Of a stretch of DNA of 39,063 bases, positions 26,306 to 35,940 are shown in pieces. Position 1 is the first letter of the stretch; each line of letters begins with the position of its first letter. The stretch is from the NCBI GenBank assembly GCA_002254365.1, contig NIUT01000158.1, positions 1 to 39,063 on the forward strand, in the 5' to 3' direction. The stretch comes from Nitrospira sp. UW-LDO-01. GTDB taxonomy: Bacteria; Nitrospirota; Nitrospiria; Nitrospirales; Nitrospiraceae. The position numbers and the translations under genes are program-made. The notes under the pieces were generated by a model. The model was not told where the DNA came from. It did no database searches and worked only from the letters and a program-made list of their open reading frames with translations.

Positions 26306-29300
26306 ATGAATTCGACCAGTCACCTGGCTGAATTGGATTTGCTGCGCAGGCAGGTCGCCGATCTTTCACGGGAATTAACGGAGCGGGATCAGGCCTTACA
26401 GGAGTTCTCGCGACAGCGAGACGACGAATTACAGGATTTGCGCGAACGTTCGGACATGTTGCGCGCGATCGTTGCCGGGACGGCTGCGGAGACCGGGGAA
26501 GACTTCTTCTCAACTCTCGTGTGCCATCTCAGCTTAGTACTGGGCGTCCAGTATGCTGTTGTTGGGGAGATCCAACACCATCCGGTGAAGAAAATCCGTA
26601 CCCTCGCCGTCTCAGCCAACGGCAATCTTGTCGACAACTTCGAATACCCACTGATGAATACTCCGTGTGAAACCGCGCTGGGTCAGTCCTTTGCCTGTTT
26701 CGAGCGAGATGTCAGGGCGGTGTTCCCACTCTTTGGGCATCTGGCTCAGCTGGGTGTCGAAGGATATTGTGGAGTCCCGCTCAGGGCAAAAGGCGGAGCG
26801 GCCATGGGACTCCTCGTCCTGATGGATACCAAGCCTCTCCGCAATAGCGATCGACTACGATCGCTGATGGCGGTTTTTGCCTCGCGGGCAGCGGCGGAGC
26901 TCCAACGGCGGCACTCCGAAACAATAGTCCAACAACAGCAGCGGCAGTTGCTGGAAGCCCAAGCACGTGCGCACCTGGGGAGCTGGGACTGGTATTTCGA
27001 CAGCGGCATTGTGCGCTGGTCGGAAGAACAATTTCGGATCTTCGGCTATGAACCCGGCCACATGGCTGTCAGCTATGACACCTTTGTGGCCGCTCTGCAC
27101 CCGCTGGATTGTTCGCGGGTGCAGAGCGTAATCGACGCTGTGCTGAAGGGCGGCACAACCTACGACATCGAATGTCGCATCATCCGTCCTGATCGTACGA
27201 TTCGTGCGATCCATTGCCGAGGCGAAGTCTGTCGAGATGTCGACGGTCGTCCTGTTTCTCTGTCGAGCAGTGTGTTGGATATCACCGACCGTCAGTGTGT
27301 TGAGGAGGAACTACGGCTTTCTCAGGAGCGACTCCAACAAGCTCTTCGGGCATCAGGCACGGGGCTATGGAATTGGAACACCGAAACGAATGCGGTGGTT
27401 TTTTCCGAGGAGTGGAAACGGCAGTTAGGCTATAGCGGGAGAGAGCTTGTCGATGCATTTGAGACATGGACAACCTTTCTGCATCCAGACGATCGTGAGG
27501 GTGCCATCGCATATGCCAGGCAATATCAAGCTGCGCCCGATGGCGACTATCGACAGGAGTTTCGTCTGCGGCACAAAGACGGCACCTATCGATGGATTGA
27601 GGCGCGGGCCTCATTCGTAGCAGAACCTGATGGCCGGCGGATCCGTCTCCTTGGATCCCATACCGATATTACCGATCGTAAATTGATGGAGGAGTCGATA
27701 CGGGAGAGTGAAGAACGATACCGGACATTGGTTGAGCTCTCTCCATCCGGTGTTTTTGTCTTCTGTGAAGGACGAGCGGTCTATGTCAATCGAACCGGCA
27801 CCATCTTAATGGGGGCGCGAGAGACTCAGGAGATTCTTGACCGACCGACCTTTGACTTCATCCATCCAGACTATCATCAAGAGGTCCGTGAGAATGTGAA
27901 ACGGCTGCTGAGCGGTGGCGTGTCAGTCCATAGTGCGGAGCGAGTCTATGTGCGGTTGGATGGCACGACGATCCCCGTTCAAGTCGAAGCCGGACGGATC
28001 ACTTGGGACGGCAAGCCGGCCATCCTCGGCATATTCTCGGATATTACCGAGCGGAAACAGGCAGAAGATGCTCTGGCCAATCTGAATGCGACGTTGGAAC
28101 GCCAGGTGAGCGATCGAACGGAGGCGCTGCGCCGGAGTGAAGAACGGTTCAGGCAATTTTTTGACCATGCCCCGAATGTAAAGGCTTTGAAGGATCACAA
28201 CGGCCGCTATTTGTATACCAATCGGCGGTTCGATGAGGTGTTCGGGCTTGCACCCGGTGCGGCCTTGGGACGGACAGATGAGGAGCTATTCTCTCAGGAG
28301 CAGGCCGCACAGTTTCGAGCGAATGATAGAAAAGTTTTGGCCAGCGGCCGTGGACAGGAATTCGAGGAGGTGACGCAGCAGCGGGATGGGCTTCGTGTCA
28401 GTATCGTCGTGAAATTCCCGGTGGCCGATGCCGCTGGTCATCTCTCGGCCATCGGCGTCATCGCTACTGATGTGACCGAGCGCAATCGTACGCAAGAGGC
28501 GTTGAGGGAGAGTGAGGATCGGTGGCAGCAGTTCGCGGAGTCGGTTAGGTCGGCATTCTGGATTGCGGACGTGGGACAGGACGAACGGCAGGTGCTGTAC
28601 GTCAACTCAGCGTTTACCTTTATCTGGGGCATTGAGCGCGAGGAAATCTATCAAAATTGGTCGCTGTGGATTGAATCAATCCATCCGGATGATCGTATGC
28701 GGGTGAAGACCAGCCATGATCGATTTGTCAGTGGTGGGATGACGGCGGTGTTCCATTGTGAGTACCGGATCGTGGGACGGGATGGCCATATCCGCTGGAT
28801 TTCCGATCGACGCGTCCGAATGGCTGGGAGAGAGAATCGCATTGCGGGGATCGCAGAAGATATCACCCACCATAAGCAGCAGTTGGCGTTGATGGCTCAA
28901 ACAGAGGCGATCGGAAAAATCGGGGGATGGCAGTTCGATTTTCTCACAGACCGGCTGTGGTGGAGCGATGAGACGTACCACCTCCATGAAACGACGCCGG
29001 AGATATTCAACCCGACGGTGGAAGCGTCGTTGAATTTTTATACACCCGAAAGCCGTCCGATTATGGCCGAAGCGTGGCTGAATGGGGTGACACAGGGACA
29101 GCCTTGGGATCTCGAGTTGGAGCTACTCACAGGGCAAGGCCGTCGGATTGCGGTGCGTGCAGCCGGCCAGGTCGATGTTCTGGACGGACGAGCAGTTCGG
29201 GCGTACGGAACATTCCAAGATATTACAGAGCGTAAACTGGCGGAGGAAGCGCTCCAGCGGGCACATGATGAACTCGAGCGCAAGGTACTCGAACGTACGG

Positions 29301-31852
29301 CCCAATTGCAGGCCAGCGAGGAACGATATGCGCGTGCCACAGCCGTCGGCAAAGTGGGGGTATGGGAATTGGATGTTCTCAAGGGACTCTACCATGGTGA
29401 CGCCAATCTCAAGATGCTGTTCGGCTATGGGCCGGAAGAACTGTCAACCGATCCCTTTAGTTGGCTGAAGCTTGTTCATCCGGACGATCAGTCGGTTGCC
29501 ATGAAGAGTTGGGGACAGGTGCAGAGCGGAGCCATCGACGAATGCCACTATGAGCTTCGAGTGGTCAGAAGGGACGGAGCCATTATTTGGACTGATGTAC
29601 GTGGACACGGCGTTCGCGATTCCAAGGGACAACTGACACATTTGATCGGGGCCACTGTCGATATCACGGAGCGGAAGCAAGCGGAGCAAGCATTGCGCGA
29701 GAGCGAGGAACGATTCTCCAAAGCCTTCCGCACGAGCCCTCATCCAATCGGGATTACGGAGGTCGTAACGGGTCGTTGCGTCGAAGTGAACGATGCTTGT
29801 CTGGAGGCATTCGGTTTTCGTCGGGAGGAAGTGATCGGAAACACCACCTTTCTGCTAGGTATCTGGCCAAAGCTCGAAGATAGGGCACGAGTCATCGAGC
29901 GGTTGAAAGCCGGAGAACCGATGCGCAACATGGAGTTTGCTTTAAAGACCAAATCGGGTGGGTTCCGCCATTTTCTGGCTTCCGCTGATCTCGCCGAACT
30001 CAACGGGGTGCTCTGTGTGGTGACGGTCGCGAACGACATCACGGACCGCAAGCAAGCCGAGGAAGCACTGCGCATCAGCGAGGAACGGTTTGCGAAGGCG
30101 TTCCAAGCCAGCCCCCATCCGGTTGTTATCAGCGAGCTGGACTCTGGTCTGATCGTAGAGGCGAATGAGGCTGCATGGCAGCTCTTCGGATATCATAAAG
30201 AAGAATCTATGGGACATACGACGTTTGAAATAGGTCTCTGGCATTCCGTGGAAGAACGGGCACGGTACTTCGGGTTATTGAAGCAACAGGGATCCATCCG
30301 CAATATGGAAGTGCAACTGCGGAGTAAAAGCGGTGATATCCGGCACTGTCTCTTGTCGTCGGAACTGATCGAGTTGAACGGCAAGCAATGCGGCGTGACG
30401 GTCGGCGATGATATTACGGAGAGTAGACGCTTGGAAAAAGCGCTGCGGTTGACGCAATTCTCTGTGGATCAGGCCGTTGAGGCGATCATCTGGTTGGATC
30501 CGAACGCTCGAGTGTTCAATGTGAATGATACGGCATGCCGAATGCTGGAGTATTCACGAGGGGAACTGTTGGGCATGACGGTCCACGACATTGACCCAAA
30601 TTTCCCCGTGGAGCAATGGATCGATCACTGGAACTACTTGAAGGAACGGGGATCGTTGACATTCGAAGCAAGGTTTTGGTCACGAACCGGAGCCGTCTTG
30701 GAGACGGACGTGAGCGTCAATTATTTGCTCCATGAAGGGAATGAGTACGCCTGCATGATCGTGCGGGATATTGGAGACCGCAAGCGGGCGGAAGCTGACC
30801 TTCGCCGCTCCCATATGTTTCTTCGACAGGTCATTGACACCGATCCAAACTTCATCTTTGCCAAGGACCGTGACGGACGTTTTACGATGGCGAACAAAGC
30901 GGTTGCCGATTGTTACGGCACCACGGTGGAAGAGTTGGTTGGCAAATCGGATGCGGATTTCAACCCTGACTCAGTAGAGGTCGCATTCTTTCGTCAAAGG
31001 GATCTTGAAGTGATGGATTTCATAGAAGAATGCTTTATTCCTGAGGAACGGATCACAGATGCAGAGGGGAGGACACGCTGGTTACAGACGGTGAAACGCC
31101 CGATTCTCGACGAGGACGGAATACCTCACATGGTGTTGGGTGCGGCGACCGACATCACGGAACGCAAGCGGATGGAAGAGATGCTGATCCAACGTGAGCG
31201 AGATCTGAGCGCGGCGATTCAAGAACGAGAACGCATCAGCCAGGATCTTCATGATGGGATTCTCCAATCCTTATATGCGGTGGGGCTCGGATTAGAGGGG
31301 TGTAAACCACTCATTCGGAAACAGCCTGGGCCTCTCACGAGAAAGTTCATGAAGACCCTCGATCAGAGTATTGGGCAACTCAATCAAGTGATGGGAGAGG
31401 TTCGGAATTTCATCGCCGGCCTCGAGTCGCATGTGATACAGGGAGGCGACTTTCCAACGGCACTCCGGAATTTGGTTGAAACGATGTCCAGTTCGGCGTC
31501 AATCAAATGCCGGGCGAGGATCAATGAGGCGTCCGCACGGCAGCTTTCTACCGAGCAGGCGCTGCATATCATCAACATCGTACGAGAAGGGGTCAGCAAC
31601 GCGTTGCGGCACAGCGGTGCGACACGCATCACGGTGTCACTCCAAGATCTCACGCGGTCGGTTCGTCTGACCATCACTGACAATGGGATCGGGTTCAACA
31701 CCAGTTCGGTTCAAGGAGTTGGTCATGGACTGACCAATATGGCGGCACGGGCTCAAAAAGTCCGCGGGGTGTTCCTGCTTCGATCAACGCCTTGCCATGG
31801 GACGAAGATCTCTCTCGATTTGCCAAAGGAGACAACCTATGCTCACAACTAA
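26306..31852 (+). CDS. Giant sensor histidine kinase: GAF + 11 PAS + HisKA_3 + HATPase
   Basis: The protein has 1848 aa, soluble, with GGGAGGAG before the ATG. The order is coiled coil (7-50), GAF domain (about 52-200), then eleven PAS/PAC units at about 216-329, 338-458, 466-584, 611-727, 736-857, 866-977, 1003-1124, 1131-1249, 1256-1373, 1380-1492 and 1500-1620, most ending in a DITERK-like tail. The kinase core follows with His1649 (RISQDLHDGILQSLYAVGLGLE), N box EGVSNALRHSGATRI and G box TDNGIGF. Units 1, 2, 3, 9 and 11 match the five units of the upstream kinase in order. Coiled linkers precede units 4 and 7. Its stop overlaps the NarL-type regulator gene, its evident partner. Signals unknown. 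Confidence 0.94.
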   Translation: MNSTSHLAELDLLRRQVADLSRELTERDQALQEFSRQRDDELQDLRERSDMLRAIVAGTAAETGEDFFSTLVCHLSLVLGVQYAVVGEIQHHPVKKIRTLAVSANGNLVDNFEYPLMNTPCETALGQSFACFERDVRAVFPLFGHLAQLGVEGYCGVPLRAKGGAAMGLLVLMDTKPLRNSDRLRSLMAVFASRAAAELQRRHSETIVQQQQRQLLEAQARAHLGSWDWYFDSGIVRWSEEQFRIFGYEPGHMAVSYDTFVAALHPLDCSRVQSVIDAVLKGGTTYDIECRIIRPDRTIRAIHCRGEVCRDVDGRPVSLSSSVLDITDRQCVEEELRLSQERLQQALRASGTGLWNWNTETNAVVFSEEWKRQLGYSGRELVDAFETWTTFLHPDDREGAIAYARQYQAAPDGDYRQEFRLRHKDGTYRWIEARASFVAEPDGRRIRLLGSHTDITDRKLMEESIRESEERYRTLVELSPSGVFVFCEGRAVYVNRTGTILMGARETQEILDRPTFDFIHPDYHQEVRENVKRLLSGGVSVHSAERVYVRLDGTTIPVQVEAGRITWDGKPAILGIFSDITERKQAEDALANLNATLERQVSDRTEALRRSEERFRQFFDHAPNVKALKDHNGRYLYTNRRFDEVFGLAPGAALGRTDEELFSQEQAAQFRANDRKVLASGRGQEFEEVTQQRDGLRVSIVVKFPVADAAGHLSAIGVIATDVTERNRTQEALRESEDRWQQFAESVRSAFWIADVGQDERQVLYVNSAFTFIWGIEREEIYQNWSLWIESIHPDDRMRVKTSHDRFVSGGMTAVFHCEYRIVGRDGHIRWISDRRVRMAGRENRIAGIAEDITHHKQQLALMAQTEAIGKIGGWQFDFLTDRLWWSDETYHLHETTPEIFNPTVEASLNFYTPESRPIMAEAWLNGVTQGQPWDLELELLTGQGRRIAVRAAGQVDVLDGRAVRAYGTFQDITERKLAEEALQRAHDELERKVLERTAQLQASEERYARATAVGKVGVWELDVLKGLYHGDANLKMLFGYGPEELSTDPFSWLKLVHPDDQSVAMKSWGQVQSGAIDECHYELRVVRRDGAIIWTDVRGHGVRDSKGQLTHLIGATVDITERKQAEQALRESEERFSKAFRTSPHPIGITEVVTGRCVEVNDACLEAFGFRREEVIGNTTFLLGIWPKLEDRARVIERLKAGEPMRNMEFALKTKSGGFRHFLASADLAELNGVLCVVTVANDITDRKQAEEALRISEERFAKAFQASPHPVVISELDSGLIVEANEAAWQLFGYHKEESMGHTTFEIGLWHSVEERARYFGLLKQQGSIRNMEVQLRSKSGDIRHCLLSSELIELNGKQCGVTVGDDITESRRLEKALRLTQFSVDQAVEAIIWLDPNARVFNVNDTACRMLEYSRGELLGMTVHDIDPNFPVEQWIDHWNYLKERGSLTFEARFWSRTGAVLETDVSVNYLLHEGNEYACMIVRDIGDRKRAEADLRRSHMFLRQVIDTDPNFIFAKDRDGRFTMANKAVADCYGTTVEELVGKSDADFNPDSVEVAFFRQRDLEVMDFIEECFIPEERITDAEGRTRWLQTVKRPILDEDGIPHMVLGAATDITERKRMEEMLIQRERDLSAAIQERERISQDLHDGILQSLYAVGLGLEGCKPLIRKQPGPLTRKFMKTLDQSIGQLNQVMGEVRNFIAGLESHVIQGGDFPTALRNLVETMSSSASIKCRARINEASARQLSTEQALHIINIVREGVSNALRHSGATRITVSLQDLTRSVRLTITDNGIGFNTSSVQGVGHGLTNMAARAQKVRGVFLLRSTPCHGTKISLDLPKETTYAHN
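29678..30427 (+). repeat. Tandem duplicated PAS modules 8 and 9 (2 x 375 bp)
   Basis: Codons 1125-1249 and 1250-1374 align without gaps at a 125-residue period (QAEQALRESEERFSKAF against QAEEALRISEERFAKAF, through RNMEFALKTKSG against RNMEVQLRSKSG). This is the most recent-looking duplication in the kinase. Confidence 0.75.
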
Positions 31853-32501
31853 ATCTCCCACTCAAGTCATTCGGGTGTTGCTCGTCGATGATCATGAAGT
31901 GATCCGTGTGGGGCTCCGGACCGTACTGAGTCAGAATCAAAGCGTCAGTGTCATCGGGGAAGCCGGTACCGTGGGCGATGCAATTCTGCAGTCCCAGAAG
32001 CTGAAACCCGACATCATTTTGATGGATGTCCGCCTTCCCGATGGGTCCGGGGTCGATGCCTGTCGCGAGATTCTTGGGACGCTCCCGAACACCCGAGTTA
32101 TTTTCCTGACGTCGTACGCTGACGATGATTCTGTGCTGGCAGCCGTCCTCGCTGGCGCACAGGGCTACGTGCTCAAGGAGATCGATTCAAACGCCTTGTT
32201 GGAGGCCATCCGTTCGGTTGCAAGGGGTCAATCCATTCTGGATTCGATGGTCACCGAGCGGGCGCTACGATGGCTGAGAGGGCTGCACGACCTCCCGGCT
32301 ACGCCGGGCACGGATCAACTGTCATCTCAGGAGGAACGAGTGGTGGCTCTGGTCGCCGAAGGTAAGACCAATAAGGAAATTGCCGTTGCCCTCGGACTCA
32401 GCGACAAAACAGTGAAGAATTACTTGGCGAACGTATTTCAAAAACTTCGTATCACGCGGCGTGCGCAGGCCGCAGCTTTTTTTGTGAAACGACAAGGATA
32501 G
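31839..32501 (+). CDS. NarL/FixJ-family response regulator
   Basis: The protein has 220 aa from the ATG at 31839, with AAAGGAGA just upstream; the ORF-track start at 31797 lies deep in the kinase. The receiver domain (about 10-128) has the acidic pair DDHE, phosphoacceptor Asp63 (IILMDVRLPDG), Thr/Ser in FLTSYA and Lys in YVLKEID. The LuxR-type HTH (about 155-215) is LSSQEERVVALVAEGKTNKEIAVALGLSDKTVKNYLANVFQKL. It overlaps the 11-PAS kinase stop by 14 nt, so the two form a two-component system with coupled translation. It probably binds DNA as a dimer when phosphorylated. Targets are not visible. Confidence 0.95.
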   Translation: MLTTKSPTQVIRVLLVDDHEVIRVGLRTVLSQNQSVSVIGEAGTVGDAILQSQKLKPDIILMDVRLPDGSGVDACREILGTLPNTRVIFLTSYADDDSVLAAVLAGAQGYVLKEIDSNALLEAIRSVARGQSILDSMVTERALRWLRGLHDLPATPGTDQLSSQEERVVALVAEGKTNKEIAVALGLSDKTVKNYLANVFQKLRITRRAQAAAFFVKRQG

Positions 32502-32773
32502 GCTCATCACATTCGGCTCTAGTCAGGGTAGAGACAAAATTTATCTGCCGCAAGCCCATCGTGCTTTGGTGTTCCTCGTTCAATTCCTGTAGGATTCACC
32601 CGCTGTATTCGGATTCATAACTAAATAGAGCGACGAGGATCCACTGCATCTTGGGGAAGGAGTCTCGACGCTGTTGCTTGTTGTGGTCCTGAGTTCTTGC
32701 CGAGTGTGCGGACGACAATGGCGGGTTGCGAGACACCGTTGTGTTGTCCTGGCCTACCGGGAGGTTGCCCCTC

Positions 32774-35077
32774 ATGGCAGCTGGTCTTTTTCTAGGAATG
32801 CTGCTTCTGCTGAGTCTCTCTCTCTGGCGTGTCCTTCGACTTCAGCGTGAGAACCTCCTGAAGGCCCAGGTCATTGAGGCGACGAAGTGTGGTGTCCTGG
32901 TGACCGATGCCACGCTCCCACATCATCCGATTCGCCAGGTGAATGGCGCCTTTCTCGCCCTGACCGGCTACGCAGAGCATGAAGTCCTGGGTCAAACCAG
33001 CACGATTCTGAGTGGCCCCGATACCGATCGTGCATCCATGGAAACGCTCGGGTTGGCCCTTCAGGATGGGTGGGCTTGTCGGGTCTCTGTTCGCCATTAT
33101 CGAAAGGACGGCACATCGTTTTGGAATGAGGTGATGCTTTCTCCGATTAAAGACCGGGTTGGCCGAGCGACCACCGTCATTTGGATCATGCGCGATATCT
33201 CAGATGTTCGAGCGTTGGAAGCCGATCGTCGTGGGAGACCGTCGCCTACGTTGCTGTGCGAGTCCGTCTCAGAAGGAATGTTGGTGACGACGGACGAAGA
33301 GGTTGTGTACGTGAACATGGCAGGGTTGAGGATCCTCGGAGCGAGTTCGGAAGGTCAAGTTATCGGCCGTGGATTCTTGGACTTGATTCATCGGGATTTC
33401 CAAGAGACGGTTCGGGAACACCTTATCCGAACATCATCGCCTGAATCAGAGTGTCAATGGGAGACCAGAGTCCTTCATCGAGATGGACGTACCGTTGCGG
33501 TCGAGATGTCGGCAACGCCAATTGTGTGGGAGGGACAGGAATCGCTTCTGATCTGTTTCTCGGACCGGTTACATGCGGATCGAAGGGGAAACGACGTCTC
33601 CCAGGGCCTCCATGATCTTCGCCGTTCAGAGTCCATTACAGATATGAACAATTGGGCCTGGGACGTCGCGCACGGTACGGAACTGTGGTCTGCCGAACAA
33701 TACCGAATTCTGGGATACGAGCCTGGGTCAGTGCCGCCAACCTATGACACTTTCAAGAAAGCGCTTCACCCGGGGGATCGTGATCGCGTTCTCGCCTTGT
33801 TCGAAGAGACGTTTACCTCCGACCGCCCATACGATATCGACTGTCGGATCATTCAACCCTCCGGTGTGGTACGGTTTGTCCGGTGCCGGGGCGTTCTGAT
33901 GCGTGGGCTCCCAGATCAGCCGATCCGGATGTCGGGCACCATCGATGACATTACCGACTACAAACTCATGGCGACGTTGGCGGAGGAACGAGTTCTTCAG
34001 CTCAAGGTTGTGTTGGATGCCTCGACCACGGGGATGGTTCTAGTCAGCCGGGAAGGTACGATCTCTCTTGCCAACGGGAAGATTGAACAGATGTTTGGGT
34101 ATGTGTACGGGGAACTGGTCGGCCGTCCTGTTGACTCTCTATTCCAGACTGCTGATCGTGCACAGTATGCTCGTGAATCCCGAGATGTCTTGTCAGCTTC
34201 GAGGGAGTGTCTTTCAAGAACCGGTGTGGAACTCTCTAGTTTGAGAAAAGATGGTTCGGGATTCCTTTCCGAGATCGGTTTGTACCCGATTGCTCTCTCT
34301 TCAGGGTCGTCGCTCCTGGTCTCTATTGTGGACATCACGGCTTCCCGTCAAGCTGATCGAACGTTTCGGGATGATCAGATGCGGTTGGATCTTGCCGTGC
34401 AGGCCGGGCAGGTTGGGATCTTTGAATATGATTACCAAGGGGGTACTGTCTGGTGGTCTCCGATCCTACGGACCATCCATGGCATCGGGATGGAGGAACC
34501 GGCTTCCCTGGAGAGGTATCTGCAGCTGGTCCATCCTTCAGATCGAGAGATGACGAACGTGATGGCCCGATCTGTCAAAACTCCCCATGATGAGGATCGG
34601 ATCTTTGAAGTGACCTATCGAATTATTCGGCCGGATGGAGCCACTCGCACGATCAGTCTCTGTTACCAGACCTGGTTTGACCGAGAACATGCACCAGCTC
34701 GACCACGTCAGACCGTCGGAATGCTTGTCGATATCACGGATCGGAAGGCTTTTCTGACTCGCACGCCCCCTCTCTCCACGATGGAACCACCTCGGACTAT
34801 CTCTCGTAGTGTCTTTCATGAGTTCAACAACAGTCTTACCGCTGTACTTGGTTTCAGCGAGCTGGCCCTTTCGCTGATTCCTACCGACAGCAAGGCCCAT
34901 CGTCATCTTCAGCAAGTCATTGCAGCCGGTAGAAACGCTCGGGAGCTGGCTCAAACCATTCGCCGCGCGTCGGATCACGCCGCTTGCTCTCCGGAATCCA
35001 TTCTGCCCCCACAGCCCGGGTCGGATCCATCGGCGTCACAGACTGAGGTGCCGGATGTTGTCGGTCCTCATCGTTGA
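32774..35077 (+). CDS. Membrane-anchored five-PAS protein ending in a DHp (HisKA) segment without ATPase domain
   Basis: The protein has 767 aa from the ATG at 32774, which GGGAGG precedes by 9 nt; the ORF-track TTG at 32726 lacks an RBS. One membrane helix (1-22) is followed by PAS units at about 30-147, 160-265, 285-397, 404-525 and 536-658. The end, ISRSVFHEFNNSLTAVLGFSELALS (His682) and a second helix NARELAQTIRRA, is a HisKA dimerisation hairpin of the HDFNNLL type. No N, G1 or G2 box follows; after a 40-residue Pro/Ser tail the protein stops. It therefore cannot autophosphorylate by itself. It overlaps a receiver gene by 23 nt, resembling a hybrid kinase that lost its catalytic domain. 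Confidence 0.85.
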   Translation: MAAGLFLGMLLLLSLSLWRVLRLQRENLLKAQVIEATKCGVLVTDATLPHHPIRQVNGAFLALTGYAEHEVLGQTSTILSGPDTDRASMETLGLALQDGWACRVSVRHYRKDGTSFWNEVMLSPIKDRVGRATTVIWIMRDISDVRALEADRRGRPSPTLLCESVSEGMLVTTDEEVVYVNMAGLRILGASSEGQVIGRGFLDLIHRDFQETVREHLIRTSSPESECQWETRVLHRDGRTVAVEMSATPIVWEGQESLLICFSDRLHADRRGNDVSQGLHDLRRSESITDMNNWAWDVAHGTELWSAEQYRILGYEPGSVPPTYDTFKKALHPGDRDRVLALFEETFTSDRPYDIDCRIIQPSGVVRFVRCRGVLMRGLPDQPIRMSGTIDDITDYKLMATLAEERVLQLKVVLDASTTGMVLVSREGTISLANGKIEQMFGYVYGELVGRPVDSLFQTADRAQYARESRDVLSASRECLSRTGVELSSLRKDGSGFLSEIGLYPIALSSGSSLLVSIVDITASRQADRTFRDDQMRLDLAVQAGQVGIFEYDYQGGTVWWSPILRTIHGIGMEEPASLERYLQLVHPSDREMTNVMARSVKTPHDEDRIFEVTYRIIRPDGATRTISLCYQTWFDREHAPARPRQTVGMLVDITDRKAFLTRTPPLSTMEPPRTISRSVFHEFNNSLTAVLGFSELALSLIPTDSKAHRHLQQVIAAGRNARELAQTIRRASDHAACSPESILPPQPGSDPSASQTEVPDVVGPHR

Positions 35078-35426
35078 CGATCAAGACCAAATCCGTCAGC
35101 TGATCCGTGACACCTTGGAGAGGGCGGGGTACCATGTCGAAGAGGCGCGTGACGGAAAGGAGGGGCTTCAACGTTATCGCGAAAACTCCGTCGACCTTGT
35201 CCTCATGGATATTCTTATGCCGGATCAGGACGGATTGGAGGCCATCATGGCGCTTCGGCGTGAGTTTCCAGATTCTCGGATCATTGCCATGACCGGAGGG
35301 ATTGATGGAGTCGGCGTCCCTAATTTTCTGGACGTGGCAACCATGCTAGGTGCAAGGCTGACACTTCAAAAGCCATTTGAGCTCCAGACTCTCCTCGATG
35401 CGGTCGCTGCCGAGGTGATGAGCTAA
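35055..35426 (+). CDS. Single-domain response regulator (receiver only)
   Basis: The protein has 123 aa from the ATG at 35055; the 34920 start of the ORF track lies inside the PAS gene in another frame. The receiver has acidic pocket DDQDQ, phosphoacceptor Asp52 (LVLMDILMPDQDG), Thr in AMTGG and Lys in LQKPFE. There is no output domain, so like CheY it must act by protein contact or as a phosphate relay. It overlaps the CA-less PAS protein by 23 nt, which ties the two functionally. Confidence 0.9.
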   Translation: MLSVLIVDDQDQIRQLIRDTLERAGYHVEEARDGKEGLQRYRENSVDLVLMDILMPDQDGLEAIMALRREFPDSRIIAMTGGIDGVGVPNFLDVATMLGARLTLQKPFELQTLLDAVAAEVMS

Positions 35427-35457
35427 CCCACCTTCCGGTGCACTCATTTTCTTTGCG

Positions 35458-35486
35458 TTGACAGCGCATGGTAATCTCGTCAGACT
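35458..35486 (+). promoter_or_regulatory. Possible sigma70 promoter for the 4-TM protein gene
   Basis: A perfect TTGACA, a 17-bp spacer and a poor -10 (CAGACT), 32 nt before the ATG. Confidence 0.4.
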
Positions 35487-35518
35487 CGGACGCCTTCCAG
35501 TGAGCGTGGTTCTTATCT

Positions 35519-35938
35519 ATGAAACTGCTGAATTGCCTTCTGGGGATCCTTGTAGCTGCCGTCGGATTCTGGCTGATTTGGGGGACAGTTGCTCCGATCG
35601 TTGTACTCGGATGGACGCTCGTCGTGGGGGCTTTTCTTTGGCTGAAGGCGGAGTCGATCACCGAAATCTGGGCGTGGGCGACGTTGTTACTCGGGCTGGA
35701 AAGCTTTGCTTGGCCGGTGGTGTTGATGATTCAACTCGGGGGCCCGTCAGAATCGCTCCCTGAGGCCGAGATGGGAACAATTCTTTCAGCGGTTGTGCTG
35801 GGTCTGTTCTCTTCCGTATTTTGGATTTCGTTTTCTTATGGCCTGTTCAAACGGGCGTGGCGAACAGATCAACCCTTGTCCGACGATGCGCCACTCAGGA
35901 CGTCGATAGCTCACTCGGGGAAAAGGAAAGGCGTGTAA
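35519..35938 (+). CDS. Small four-helix membrane protein of unknown function
   Basis: The protein has 139 aa. Four hydrophobic stretches are visible: about 3-25, 26-42, 50-73 and 85-111. A charged C-terminal tail (RAWRTDQPLSDDAPLR...GKRKGV) is probably cytoplasmic. I recognise no family or catalytic motif. The Shine-Dalgarno is weak. The gene lies 92 bp after the receiver gene and converges on priA with a 2-bp gap. A role with the sensory genes cannot be claimed. Confidence 0.65.
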   Translation: MKLLNCLLGILVAAVGFWLIWGTVAPIVVLGWTLVVGAFLWLKAESITEIWAWATLLLGLESFAWPVVLMIQLGGPSESLPEAEMGTILSAVVLGLFSSVFWISFSYGLFKRAWRTDQPLSDDAPLRTSIAHSGKRKGV

Positions 35939-35940
35939 CG

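Noticed and set aside
23339-35077. Light-sensing LOV domains among the PAS units
   Set aside because: None of the PAS units shows the GRNCRFLQ cysteine motif; the nearest (GQTSTILSG) lacks the cysteine.
22762-35426. Genomic island inserted at tRNA-Leu carrying the sensory genes
   Set aside because: I found no integrase, no repeat of the tRNA 3' end, and no obvious change in base composition, so the tRNA border alone is not evidence.
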